A stretch of 8,698 nt of DNA from contig UQEM01000106.1 in assembly GCA_900540005.1 (NCBI GenBank), positions 1-8,698 on the forward strand, in the 5' to 3' direction. Made by a program: the position numbers and the translations under genes. Every line of letters begins with the position of its first letter. Position 1 is the stretch's first letter. A model generated the notes under the pieces. The model searched no databases. It had not been told where the DNA came from and saw nothing but the letters and a program-made list of their open reading frames with translations. Origin of the DNA: an uncultured Ruminococcus sp. (GTDB taxonomy: Bacteria; Bacillota; Clostridia; Oscillospirales; Ruminococcaceae). Positions 1 to 6,843 of the stretch are shown one piece after another.

Positions 1-49
1 AAAATTTATGCTCGAAAATCTGCATATTATCTTAGTGTCAACACTCCCT

Positions 50-93
50 AAAAAAACAGCCTGCGGAAATTTTTCACACAGTTTTCCGCAAGC
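50..93 (-). terminator. Strong intrinsic terminator closing the five-gene operon
   Basis: Read on the minus strand, an 11-bp stem (arms 83-93 and 59-69) is followed a few bases later by a run of seven T residues (complement of the A run 50-56). The one position that mismatches on the plus strand (C61 against A91) becomes a G-U pair in minus-strand RNA, which supports this orientation. It starts 18 bases beyond the stop of the AraC-type gene. Nothing else is evident in bases 1-49 apart from a small 5-bp inverted repeat at 34-45. Confidence 0.85.
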
Positions 94-111
94 CGTCACA
101 AATGGACTATT

Positions 112-891
112 CTATTTCTTTTTCCGGTATTTTGTCGGAGTCTCCCCCACTATTTTCTTGAACTGCCGCATAAAATGTTCCTCATTATCGTAGCCGCACA
201 TCGCCGCTACCTGCGAAACGGTGCAGTCTGTCTCGCTGAGTATCTCCTTTGCCTTTTCTATCTTGCCGCTTATCACGTCCGAAATGCACGAAACGCCAAA
301 GACTTCACGATAAATATGCTGAAAGTACGAACGGGACATATTCACGTCCGCCGCCATTGTATCAACATTCCACTTCAACTGGGGATTGCGGTAGATCTTC
401 TCTCGCAGTTCGATAAGTGAGCTGTAATGCGGATCGGAAGTCTGCCGCAGTTCCCCGCGCCTGTCGGTGGTCTCGCCCACCTTTGCAAGGAGAGTACGCA
501 TCAGCGCGTCAAGCATTTTTATTCTTGCTGAACCGAGCGAGTAGAACTCCGTCATGATATTGCGCATGAGAACATCTATTGTCTCACTGTCACAATGCGG
601 GATGACCCTGTTTAATGGGAGTTTCAGCGCGTCAATGAACTCGCTCTCGTCCTCGGCGTCAAAACATATCCAATCGCACACGAGCGGAGCTGCGTCCGCG
701 GCATACTGCCTTTCACAGGTATCATCATATATAATAAGAGAATTCGGCGCGGCTGAGATACACTCACCGTTCACCCAAAAGCGTGCACGGCTCTTGGTAA
801 GAACGAGCATATAAACACCCATTTCCACTTCCGCCTGAAACGAGTAACTACCCGCATACACCGAATTATAGCCGATACTGCGTATATTCAT
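112..891 (-). CDS. AraC-family transcriptional regulator
   Basis: This 259-residue protein has the size and layout of a one-component AraC-family DNA-binding regulator. Residues 1-140 look like an AraC-type cupin sensing region, too diverged for me to name a ligand. Residues 155-258 form the double helix-turn-helix domain: the first HTH lies around 174-199 (WNVDTMAADVNMSRSYF) and the second around 224-257, with the family signature CGYDNEEHFMRQFKK and a closing GETPTKYRK. The ATG lies four bases after the glycosylase stop and has an AGAGGTGA ribosome binding site that overlaps the end of that gene, so it is probably co-transcribed and coupled. It is the last gene before the terminator. The target genes cannot be told from the sequence; adjacency to a DNA glycosylase does not by itself imply a damage response. 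The family is certain, the function unknown. Confidence 0.92.
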   Translation of the reverse strand: MNIRSIGYNSVYAGSYSFQAEVEMGVYMLVLTKSRARFWVNGECISAAPNSLIIYDDTCERQYAADAAPLVCDWICFDAEDESEFIDALKLPLNRVIPHCDSETIDVLMRNIMTEFYSLGSARIKMLDALMRTLLAKVGETTDRRGELRQTSDPHYSSLIELREKIYRNPQLKWNVDTMAADVNMSRSYFQHIYREVFGVSCISDVISGKIEKAKEILSETDCTVSQVAAMCGYDNEEHFMRQFKKIVGETPTKYRKKK

Positions 892-895
892 GCGC

Positions 896-1405
896 TCACC
901 TCTTGGCTATGAACCGCCATTCGATATCCCTCCAGTATTCGCCTGCGTAGTCGATCCCAACGCGCGGAGCTGTAACTATTTCGGAGCGAAAACCGTCGTC
1001 CTCTATCCATATCTCGCTGTCATCGTAGATTTTTCTCTTGTTGAAGTCACCGTTTACCTGAAGATATTTCGTGAGCTTTGCAGGGCCGTCATGCACTTCT
1101 CCTGCACGGATAAGGACTCCCTGCGGCATATCCTTTTCGCCCGTAATAACGTTCATAAGCCAATGCATTCCGTAACAGAGATACACATAAATAAATCCGC
1201 TCTCGCCGTAGAGTATCTCAGTTCGGTTAGTTCTGCCCTTTGAGGCATGGCAGGCTTTATCTTCCTCGCCGCAGTAGGCTTCGGTCTCGGAAATGCGCTC
1301 ACTCAGCAAAGTTCCGTCAGAAAGCCGGCGCACAATGACCTTGCCTACGAGGTCGCGTGCCACATCGAGCGCTCCGCGGTGAAAGAATTCCGCCGCAAGC
1401 TTCAT
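896..1405 (-). CDS. mpg: 3-methyladenine DNA glycosylase (AAG/MPG family)
   Basis: This 169-residue protein belongs to the AAG/MPG family, which removes alkylated purines such as 3-methyladenine and starts base-excision repair. By alignment from memory with human AAG, ETEAY (residues 40-44) carries the water-activating Glu42 (human Glu125) and Tyr44 (Tyr127). His53 matches His136, and YVYLCYGM (73-80) holds Tyr75 (Tyr159) and the intercalating Tyr78 (Tyr162). Asn85 and Arg100 match Asn169 and Arg182. The C-terminal motif RVGIDYAGEYWRDIEWRF is typical. It is slightly shorter than the usual bacterial length of about 200, but all key residues are present, so it should be active. Its ATG overlaps the rqcH stop codon (ATGA), a sign of translational coupling. 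The AraC-type gene follows after four bases. Confidence 0.93.
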   Translation of the reverse strand: MKLAAEFFHRGALDVARDLVGKVIVRRLSDGTLLSERISETEAYCGEEDKACHASKGRTNRTEILYGESGFIYVYLCYGMHWLMNVITGEKDMPQGVLIRAGEVHDGPAKLTKYLQVNGDFNKRKIYDDSEIWIEDDGFRSEIVTAPRVGIDYAGEYWRDIEWRFIAKR

Positions 1406-3159
1406 GACTTCACCCTCAGACTTTGTTCAAGCTCGGTATCGGGCTTGACAAAGGCGGTCTTGTAATTGGTGAAAATAACCTTTCCGGGTTTTGCGCCCGA
1501 GGGCTTTTTTACATATCTCGCAAGGCAGTAATCAACGGGCACGAGATTCGAGTCCTTTCCTCTGCTGTTCACCGCCGCAATGACTGCCGCCTGTTCTATT
1601 GTGCTGTCGGGCGGAGTTTCACCCTCCGTCACTATAATGACGTGAGAGCCTGTGATACCCTGTGTATGGAGCCACATATCGCTCTTTTCGGCAAATTTCA
1701 GCGAAAGCTTGTCATTCTGATAATTGTTTCGTCCCACGAGGATCATATAGCCGTCCGTAGAGCGGTACTCGATCGGCGGCAGAGCCTTCGGAGGCTTAGC
1801 CTTGCCGCCCGAGGACTTGACATAGCCCTGCTCACGAAGTTCAAGGCGCAACTGGATAATGTCGTTCTCAGAGGAGGCTCTTGTCAGCGAATCGAAAACG
1901 CTGTCGATATACTGTAACTCCTCCTCGCCTTTTTCTATCTGAGCCGCAAGCTTTTCCTCGGCAGTTACACACTTTTTGTATTCAAGGTAATAGTGCTGCG
2001 CGTTCTGCGAGGGAGTCTTTCTTACATCGAGTTTTATCTCGATCGTCGGACACTCCTCATCATAGAAATTTTCAAGCGCCGCCGAACTATCCCCTTTCTG
2101 TATCCTGTACATATTCGCAGAAATGAGGTCGCCGCAAAGCTTATAATAGTCTTTCTGGGCACACTCGGCAAGTTCCTCACGCTGCACGGATATTCGGCGC
2201 GTAATTCTGTCCGTAAGATTCACAAGCAGCTTGAAAAGGTCATTCGCACGCTGTTTGGTTCTCGCGGCACGGTCACGCTCAAAGTAAAAATAATCAAGAA
2301 GTGCCGACGCAGACGGCAGCTCTTTGGTGTACATAAGCGTTCCGAACTGCGACAAGCGAATGAATGAGAAGTCTTTAAGCTGTCCCTCTTTTGTGCTTAC
2401 GGCAGAAAAACAGCACTCACCGTCAAGAAGCTGCTCCTTGGTTCGCTTTATCGCGAAAAGCAGACGGTCGAGCTGATCTCCGCTGATAGTGCCACTCTCA
2501 ATATGAGCGCCCCTGCCCGCAAAAAAAGCCCACTCGCGTGCAAGTATCGGGGAAATTCCCTCGAATGTGCGGATAAGAGCCTTTGAAAGCTCGGCTGCTC
2601 CGACCTCGTGAAGTCTCGCGGTCATCTGCTCGGGATCAGCCGTGAGGAAATTCAGCCTGTCGTCCCTCGGAGGAAGTGTATACTTCATTCCCGGGAGCAC
2701 CATTCGCTCGCGCGACATATCCTCGTCAACGCGCTTTATACTGTCGATGACCCGACCCTCATGGTTGATCACGATGAGGTTGGAGCATCGTCCCATTATC
2801 TCGCAGGCAAGCGTAACAGTCACGATATCGCCGAGTTCGTTCACGCGTTCAAAGTCCATAAACAAAATTCGTTCAAGACCGTCCTGCCGTATGTTGATGA
2901 GTTTTCCATTGCCGATATGCTTTCTTAGGAGCATACAGAACATCGGCGGAACCTGAGGATTGTCAACGTTCTTTTCAGTGAGATGAACCCTTGCGCTGCC
3001 GGCATTTGCCGAAATATAAAGCTTTTTCGCACCCGAGCGCGTGCGTATCGTTATCAGTATCTCCTCGCGTGAGGGTTGATGTATTTTATCAACTCTGCCG
3101 CCGATGAGCGGCATAAGCTCGGTTTTCACCGCATAGAGAAATGCTCCGTCAAGAGCCAT
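1402..3159 (-). CDS. rqcH: RqcH / NFACT ribosome quality control protein
   Basis: This 585-residue protein is the bacterial Rqc2 homologue, formerly annotated as fibronectin-binding protein FbpA. RqcH binds 50S subunits carrying stalled peptidyl-tRNA and adds C-terminal alanine tails that mark the chain for degradation. NFACT-N covers about residues 1-275, beginning with the typical MALDGAFLYAVKTEL. A helix-hairpin-helix region lies around 175-240 and a long coiled coil around 290-450. NFACT-R (DUF814) spans about 465-575, with DMWLHTQGITGSHVII at 494-509. I chose the ATG at 3159 because AAGGAGG lies 6 bases upstream and the family starts there; an in-frame ATG 24 bases earlier has no comparable site. 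The Asp-Arg pair at B. subtilis 97-98 is Glu96-Arg97 here. The 53-base gap after rlmA holds no terminator, so it is probably in the same operon. Confidence 0.95.
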   Translation of the reverse strand: MALDGAFLYAVKTELMPLIGGRVDKIHQPSREEILITIRTRSGAKKLYISANAGSARVHLTEKNVDNPQVPPMFCMLLRKHIGNGKLINIRQDGLERILFMDFERVNELGDIVTVTLACEIMGRCSNLIVINHEGRVIDSIKRVDEDMSRERMVLPGMKYTLPPRDDRLNFLTADPEQMTARLHEVGAAELSKALIRTFEGISPILAREWAFFAGRGAHIESGTISGDQLDRLLFAIKRTKEQLLDGECCFSAVSTKEGQLKDFSFIRLSQFGTLMYTKELPSASALLDYFYFERDRAARTKQRANDLFKLLVNLTDRITRRISVQREELAECAQKDYYKLCGDLISANMYRIQKGDSSAALENFYDEECPTIEIKLDVRKTPSQNAQHYYLEYKKCVTAEEKLAAQIEKGEEELQYIDSVFDSLTRASSENDIIQLRLELREQGYVKSSGGKAKPPKALPPIEYRSTDGYMILVGRNNYQNDKLSLKFAEKSDMWLHTQGITGSHVIIVTEGETPPDSTIEQAAVIAAVNSRGKDSNLVPVDYCLARYVKKPSGAKPGKVIFTNYKTAFVKPDTELEQSLRVKS

Positions 3160-3212
3160 ATGATCCCTCCTTAATAGTTGCACGGCATTTCCGCGAACTG
3201 CCGCAGTCCTGC

Positions 3213-4019
3213 CTAAACTTTTCTATATACAAGAAGCTCGAAATCCACCTGTGTTTCGAGCGTTTGAAGCGCTTCAAGCCGCGCTTTCTGTTCCGCGCCG
3301 GTGCGATAGTAGTATGGCGTCATGGAAAAAAGCGAGCGGATATCCTCGGGCGAGTCAAGCGTAATTTTATAGCTTATACGCTTATTCTCCGCCAGTTCAA
3401 AGCCGTCAAGAGCGTATGGCTTGACCTCGTTTTTGTATGGCGTGTCGTAAACTGCCTGTTTCAGCTCCCAAAGGTGGTATTCGCTCGGGATAGCCATTAT
3501 CATGACTCCGTCGTGCTTTAAGATCCGCAGAAACTCCTCGCCGCAGTAAGGGGCAAAGAGAGTTATCAGCATATCGCAGGAATTTTCCGCAACAGGAATG
3601 TGGAAAACGCTTGCAGCGGCATAAGTCACTCCGTCCTTACGCTTGGCAGCGCTGTCGGCGGCAGTTTTTGAAATGTCGATACCGTAAATACGCGCCTCGG
3701 GCAAAGTCTTTGCAACCGCCGAGGTGTAGTATCCCTCGCCGCAGCCGGCGTCTACAATAATATTGCCGCTGAAGTACTTTTTTGCCGCCTCGCAGAGAGC
3801 TTCCCTTAGCGGCTGATAGCTGCCCTTTTCAAGGAAATTTCTCCTCGCCTGAACCATAAGCTTGTTGTCACCGTGAACAGTCTTGCCGACGTGCTTGGAG
3901 AGCAGCAGATTCACATAGCCGCTCTTTGAGATGTCAAAGCTGTGGCGATTGGTGCAGGTGTAGCTTTTTTCAGTTTTACTGAGATTTTCGCCGCAAACGG
4001 GACATATCAGAATACTCAT
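3213..4019 (-). CDS. rlmA: 23S rRNA (guanine-N1)-methyltransferase, RlmA family
   Basis: This 268-residue SAM-dependent enzyme resembles RlmA/RrmA, which methylates N1 of G745 (RlmA-I, Gram-negative) or G748 (RlmA-II/TlrB, mainly Gram-positive) in 23S rRNA near the peptide exit tunnel. The N-terminal zinc finger is intact, with Cys6, Cys9, Cys22 and His26 in the spacing of E. coli RlmA. It is followed by the family-specific GDNKLMVQARRNFLEKG (50-66). SAM motif I is VDAGCGEGYY (89-98), and GIDISK follows as the acidic loop. The ATG lies 10 bases after the Nif3 stop, and its GAGGTG ribosome binding site overlaps that stop, so it is likely co-translated with the fusion gene. Host type suggests the G748 form, but I cannot tell the two apart from the sequence. 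TlrB-type activity affects tylosin response in some hosts; that is not implied here. Confidence 0.9.
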   Translation of the reverse strand: MSILICPVCGENLSKTEKSYTCTNRHSFDISKSGYVNLLLSKHVGKTVHGDNKLMVQARRNFLEKGSYQPLREALCEAAKKYFSGNIIVDAGCGEGYYTSAVAKTLPEARIYGIDISKTAADSAAKRKDGVTYAAASVFHIPVAENSCDMLITLFAPYCGEEFLRILKHDGVMIMAIPSEYHLWELKQAVYDTPYKNEVKPYALDGFELAENKRISYKITLDSPEDIRSLFSMTPYYYRTGAEQKARLEALQTLETQVDFELLVYRKV

Positions 4020-4029
4020 CGCCTACACC

Positions 4030-5481
4030 TCACAAATATATGCATGGGTCAGTCGAACTCTCGGCGATCTCCACGTCAAGCTGTGGAAATTTCTCCTCAA
4101 TAACGCGCCGCAGTTCCCACAGAACAGGATTTTCAGTATGGAAATGCCCGCAGTCGAGGAGCGTGATATTGCGGTTATTCGCCTCTATCCACACATCGTG
4201 CTTGACATCGCCGGTGATCAGCGCATCGCAGTTTTTTTCGAGAGCAAGTCCGAGCATAGAGCCGCCCGAACCTGAGCAAAAGGCGATCCGCGATATATTT
4301 TTACTGCCGTATTTCGTCAGCCGCACATATTCGCAGCCGAAAATTTCCTTGCAGATTTTCGCAAGCTGCTCTGCACTAACGATCTCCTTGAGATCTATTA
4401 TCCAGCCGAGATTGTTAGCGCCAAGCTCCTCGAAAGGCTCGGGAGCGCCGCTGAATTCAAGCTTTTCCGCAAGTTTTTTCAGAATAACGCCGTTCGTACC
4501 GCCTGCCGCAATGTCAACATTCGTGTGCATACAAATAGCTGCAATATCGCCGCAGACAAGCCTGTAAACAGGGTCACGGCGGCTGATAGACCTGCGCGGC
4601 TCGAATATGACGGGGTGATGTGAAATGATGAGGTCACTTCCCTTTTCTTCCGCTTCAAGCACTGACTGAATGGTTATGTCAAGGCTGAGCAGAATGTGCC
4701 GGCACGTCATTGTCGTATTTTCAACAAGAAGTCCCGAATTGTCCCATTTTTCCTGCAAATCGAAAGGATAAACGCTATCGAGAAAATCGTATAACTCTGA
4801 TATTTTCACCGAGTCCGAGCCGTTCACCATACGGCAGCTCATTGCTTTGAAGTGCACAGATTCGTCATGCTTTCCGCCCTTTTCGAGATTCTCAGCGATT
4901 TTCGCAAGTCGCTCCGCCTCACGTTTGCGATATTTCTGTGCAAGCGGGTCATCATCATCAAAAAATCCGTAAAGTGCCTCTGTTTCGGTAAGTTTTTCGC
5001 CGTCGTCACTCGGTTCGGCAGTCATAACGATATACAGCTTATCGCCGTCCTCGATCACGCTCTCGGAAGTTATCACAAAGCCGTTGCAGTAAAGCTGTTT
5101 TCTCAGAAATTCCGGCTTGCTCATCGGCTGGAGTATCAGCCTCACATCTGAATCAGAGCCTATCCTCGATTCGTCGCTGATGATCTCCGCAATGTTTTCG
5201 CCGCCCATGCCTGCAATTACTATGTCGGTAACGCCTTCAAGAGGGACATTTTCAAGGCCGTTTGAGAGTATAAGGTCGATTTTGTCCGACAATCCGTACT
5301 TTTCAACGGTTCTCGCCGCGGATTCAAGCGGCCCTTCCTTTATATCGGAGGCTATTACCTTTTCACATTTTCCGATTTGGATAAGTTCTGCCGCGAGCAG
5401 CGCATGGTCTGTTCCCACATCTGCGGCGATCCCTTTTCCGCTTACCAGTTCCGCACATTTTTTCAATCTGTTATCAAGCAT
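4030..5481 (-). CDS. trmK: TrmK-Nif3 fusion: tRNA m1A22 methyltransferase joined to a dinuclear-metal Nif3 domain
   Basis: This 483-residue reading frame joins two proteins usually encoded by adjacent Firmicutes genes (B. subtilis yqfN and yqfO). Residues 1 to about 217 are TrmK, which methylates N1 of A22 in tRNA: the SAM motif is AADVGTDHALL (19-29), IVIAGMGG lies at 87-94, and LILQPMSKPEFLRKQL at 115-130. Residues 224-483 are a Nif3/YbgI-type metal protein: WDNSGLLVE (246-254), His288-His289 in ISHHP, HTNVDIAAGGTN (319-330) with Asp323, and GHFHTE with His446 and Glu450. It lacks the PII-like insert found in longer Nif3 proteins such as YqfO. Met218 could be the ancestral Nif3 start but has no ribosome binding site. 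I chose the ATG at 5481 because AGAGGTG lies just upstream; an in-frame ATG 15 bases earlier would put that site inside the gene. The Nif3 function is poorly defined in the family. Confidence 0.93.
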   Translation of the reverse strand: MLDNRLKKCAELVSGKGIAADVGTDHALLAAELIQIGKCEKVIASDIKEGPLESAARTVEKYGLSDKIDLILSNGLENVPLEGVTDIVIAGMGGENIAEIISDESRIGSDSDVRLILQPMSKPEFLRKQLYCNGFVITSESVIEDGDKLYIVMTAEPSDDGEKLTETEALYGFFDDDDPLAQKYRKREAERLAKIAENLEKGGKHDESVHFKAMSCRMVNGSDSVKISELYDFLDSVYPFDLQEKWDNSGLLVENTTMTCRHILLSLDITIQSVLEAEEKGSDLIISHHPVIFEPRRSISRRDPVYRLVCGDIAAICMHTNVDIAAGGTNGVILKKLAEKLEFSGAPEPFEELGANNLGWIIDLKEIVSAEQLAKICKEIFGCEYVRLTKYGSKNISRIAFCSGSGGSMLGLALEKNCDALITGDVKHDVWIEANNRNITLLDCGHFHTENPVLWELRRVIEEKFPQLDVEIAESSTDPCIYL

Positions 5482-5498
5482 AACGCACCTCTGCATAC

Positions 5499-5531
5499 AA
5501 AAATTCAGGCGTGTCGGATAACCGACACGCC
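5499..5531 (-). terminator. Intrinsic terminator after the DUF1858 gene
   Basis: A perfect 10-bp stem (5508-5517 and 5522-5531) with an ATAA loop is followed on the minus strand by TGAATTTTTG, which contains five T residues. It starts 16 bases after the DUF1858 stop. The T run ends 9 bases before the AGAGGTG ribosome binding site of trmK-nif3. There is no T run on the plus-strand side, so the orientation is minus. Confidence 0.85.
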
Positions 5532-5547
5532 CACTACTGTGTCAAAA

Positions 5548-5751
5548 TTAAGCCTTTTCGGCAAAATGAGCATTGAGCTTCTGCACAAGAGCATCGGGAT
5601 CTGTACCGTGAACTGCGCAAGCATCCTCAATTGACTCGCCTCTTGAAGCGGGGCAGCCGAGACAATGCATTCCTATTTCGAGGAAATAGGGAGCAACATT
5701 GAAATCAGCGTCAAGGATGTCTCCGATAATAGTTTCTTTTGTGATCTGCAT
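5548..5751 (-). CDS. DUF1858 small CxxC protein (redox-disulfide type)
   Basis: This 67-residue protein has the DUF1858 fold pattern: ITKETIIGDILDADFNVAPYFLEIGMHCLGCPASRGESIEDACAVHG. DUF1858 domains have been described as redox-disulfide domains associated with hybrid-cluster proteins, and they also occur alone in anaerobes. The likely active pair is Cys30 and Cys33 (HCLGCP), with Cys45 a possible third thiol. I chose the ATG at 5751 because GGAAGGA sits about 8 bases upstream; an ATG 42 bases earlier would add residues that do not match the family. It appears to be a single-gene unit, with a terminator-like hairpin upstream and a strong terminator downstream. There is no hybrid-cluster gene in the window to confirm a partner, so its role as thiol switch, metal binder or carrier is open. 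Confidence 0.88.
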   Translation of the reverse strand: MQITKETIIGDILDADFNVAPYFLEIGMHCLGCPASRGESIEDACAVHGTDPDALVQKLNAHFAEKA

Positions 5752-5807
5752 AAAAGATCCTTCCTTTCCTTGTAACAATTGCCGATCCGGCATGGTTGCG
5801 CCGAATC

Positions 5808-5844
5808 ATTTATATAAATCCGGGCACAGCGAAAAGGCTGTGCC
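5808..5844 (-). terminator. Probable weak terminator after the zinc-ribbon gene
   Basis: A perfect 8-bp GC-rich stem (5823-5830 and 5837-5844, loop GAAAAG) lies 16 bases after the zinc-ribbon stop. On the minus strand it is followed only by CGGATTTATATAAATG, so the T tract is interrupted. That tail is a 12-bp AT palindrome (5808-5819) and also contains TATAAA, which could be the -10 of a promoter for the DUF1858 gene about 50 bases downstream. No -35 match is visible at the right distance, so I rate the promoter idea low. Confidence 0.55.
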
Positions 5845-5860
5845 GCAGATCATATACAAA

Positions 5861-6136
5861 TTATTCTTCGTTCATCTTAGCAAAGCACTCGCTGCAATAA
5901 ACTGCTCTGCCTTCCTTGGGCTCAAAAGGAACCTTAGCCTCACCGCCGCAGGAAGCACAGGTAGCTGTATACATAACTCTTTCAGCTCTACCAGCATTCT
6001 TTCTTGCGTCACGGCAAGCCTTGCATCTCTGGGGCTCATTTACAAAGCCTTTCTCTGCGTAGAATTCCTGCTCGCCTGCGGAGAAGATAAATTCATTTCC
6101 GCATTCCTTACAAACTAATGTCTTGTCTTCGTACAT
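5861..6136 (-). CDS. Double zinc-ribbon protein (zf-trcl plus CxxC-x17-CxxC)
   Basis: This 91-residue soluble protein is built from two four-cysteine zinc-ribbon modules. Module one (residues 9-41) has Cys9, Cys12, Cys38 and Cys41 with the conserved filling GNEFIFSAGEQEFYAEKGF and the RCKACR end, matching the zf-trcl type of probable zinc ribbon. Module two (60-84) has Cys60, Cys63, Cys81 and Cys84, exactly CxxC-x17-CxxC. A basic linker (RDARKNAGRAER, 42-53) joins them and might touch nucleic acid. Such proteins are common and uncharacterised in anaerobic bacteria. The start has GAGG nine bases upstream. It follows the sigma factor gene after a 101-base gap that holds a structured element and no clear terminator, so read-through from the sigma gene is possible. 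The family assignment is firm, the function unknown. Confidence 0.88.
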   Translation of the reverse strand: MYEDKTLVCKECGNEFIFSAGEQEFYAEKGFVNEPQRCKACRDARKNAGRAERVMYTATCASCGGEAKVPFEPKEGRAVYCSECFAKMNEE

Positions 6137-6162
6137 TTTACTATACCTCGCTTAAAATATTT

Positions 6163-6228
6163 GGACCACGAGCCGGACTTCCACCGGCACCTTTGTATAA
6201 CAACGCTCTTTAGTTAAGCTACCCGGTC
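6163..6228 (-). other. Cloverleaf-like structured RNA element (unidentified)
   Basis: In minus-strand orientation this gap between the sigma and zinc-ribbon genes folds into four arms. A closing stem GACC/GGTC (6225-6228 with 6164-6167) encloses GCTT/GAGC (6216-6219 with 6205-6208), TTGT/ACAA (6200-6203 with 6193-6196) and GCCGG/CCGGC with a 7-base loop (6184-6188 with 6172-6176). The second arm pairs fully only in minus-strand RNA, through a G-U pair. The 5' part GGGTAGCTTAACTAAAGAGC resembles a tRNA D arm, and the last arm has T-arm dimensions. However, the loop TGGAAGT is not TTCRANY and the middle arm is too short for an anticodon arm. It could be a tRNA relic, a regulatory leader of the zinc-ribbon gene or chance pairing. 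Confidence 0.35.
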
Positions 6229-6237
6229 ATACAGACT

Positions 6238-6822
6238 TTATTCATTTAAAAGCGCCTTGATTTTTCTCCTTGCCCTCTGCATGGCGTTATCCACCGACTT
6301 TTCGCTTATGCCGAGCTTTTCGGCAGCAGCCTTGTAACTCATGCCGTTCACGCAAAGCGTAAGGACTTTGAACTCAGTCACCGAAAGAGCCGATTCGATA
6401 TTTTTCCACAACTCGGTGAAGAATTCCTTATAAAGGCAAATACTCTCCGGCGTAATGTCGTCGGAAATCAGATCTGCCATTTCGGAATACTCAACGCTGT
6501 CGGGAAAGGCAGAAGCTTTTCTTGTTTTCGCGGAGAAACTCCGCATACAATTTACAATACACACCTCCGCAAAGGTAGAGAATTTCACTCCTCTTTCCGG
6601 ATCAAAGGCTTCCATAGCTTTCAGGAGACTCATCAGCCCCTCCTGCCGCAGATCGTCCCTATCGGACGGTGAATCCGCGAAAATTTCCGATTTAATGAAA
6701 ACAAGGTCTGAGTAACGCGCCGCAAGCACCGCGGCTGCCGATTTATCGTGCTTTGCCAGAACAGCAAGCTCCTCGTCGGTTTTATCTTTAAAACCGATCA
6801 AATTGAAATCCAAATCAAGCAA
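6238..6822 (-). CDS. SigH-like sigma-70 family RNA polymerase sigma factor
   Basis: This protein of about 194 residues is a group of alternative sigma factors closest to SigH (Spo0H). Sigma-2 spans roughly residues 32-102, with DRDDLRQEGLMSLLKAMEAFDPERGVKFSTFAEVCI binding core polymerase and the -10 region. Sigma-4 spans about 142-192, with YKAAAEKLGISEKSVDNAMQRARRKI as the -35 helix-turn-helix; the KSVDNAMQR end is very SigH-like. Start choice: the longest frame opens with GTG at 6831, which has no ribosome binding site. A TTG three codons in, at 6822, has AGGTGG five bases upstream, so I prefer it. No early ATG exists. SigH controls the transition to sporulation and competence in Bacillus; in this organism the regulon is unknown. 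No anti-sigma factor lies next to it, which fits SigH rather than ECF types. Confidence 0.85.
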   Translation of the reverse strand: MLDLDFNLIGFKDKTDEELAVLAKHDKSAAAVLAARYSDLVFIKSEIFADSPSDRDDLRQEGLMSLLKAMEAFDPERGVKFSTFAEVCIVNCMRSFSAKTRKASAFPDSVEYSEMADLISDDITPESICLYKEFFTELWKNIESALSVTEFKVLTLCVNGMSYKAAAEKLGISEKSVDNAMQRARRKIKALLNE

Positions 6823-6843
6823 GATATCCACCTAATGATATGT

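Noticed and set aside
34..45. Inverted repeat AGTGT-CA-ACACT and an embedded TTGACA as a promoter beyond the terminator
   Set aside because: No -10 lies at 16-18 bases on the minus strand, the stem is only 5 bp with a 2-base loop, and no downstream gene is visible.
5808..5819. 12-bp palindrome ATTTATATAAAT as an operator
   Set aside because: Pure AT palindromes of this size arise easily. It is better explained as a poor terminator tail or a -10 region, and no second copy was seen nearby.
6163..6190. Cobalamin-riboswitch-like core, GCCGGTG followed by GAAGTCCGGC on the minus strand
   Set aside because: Only the P5-like hairpin resembles that class. The conserved CCCGCCACTG segment and the upstream core are absent, the element is too short, and the downstream zinc-ribbon gene has no link to cobalamin.
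6163..6228. A functional tRNA gene on the minus strand
   Set aside because: There is no 7-bp acceptor stem, no 5-bp/7-base anticodon arm, and the T loop lacks TTCRANY. At most it is a degenerate relic.
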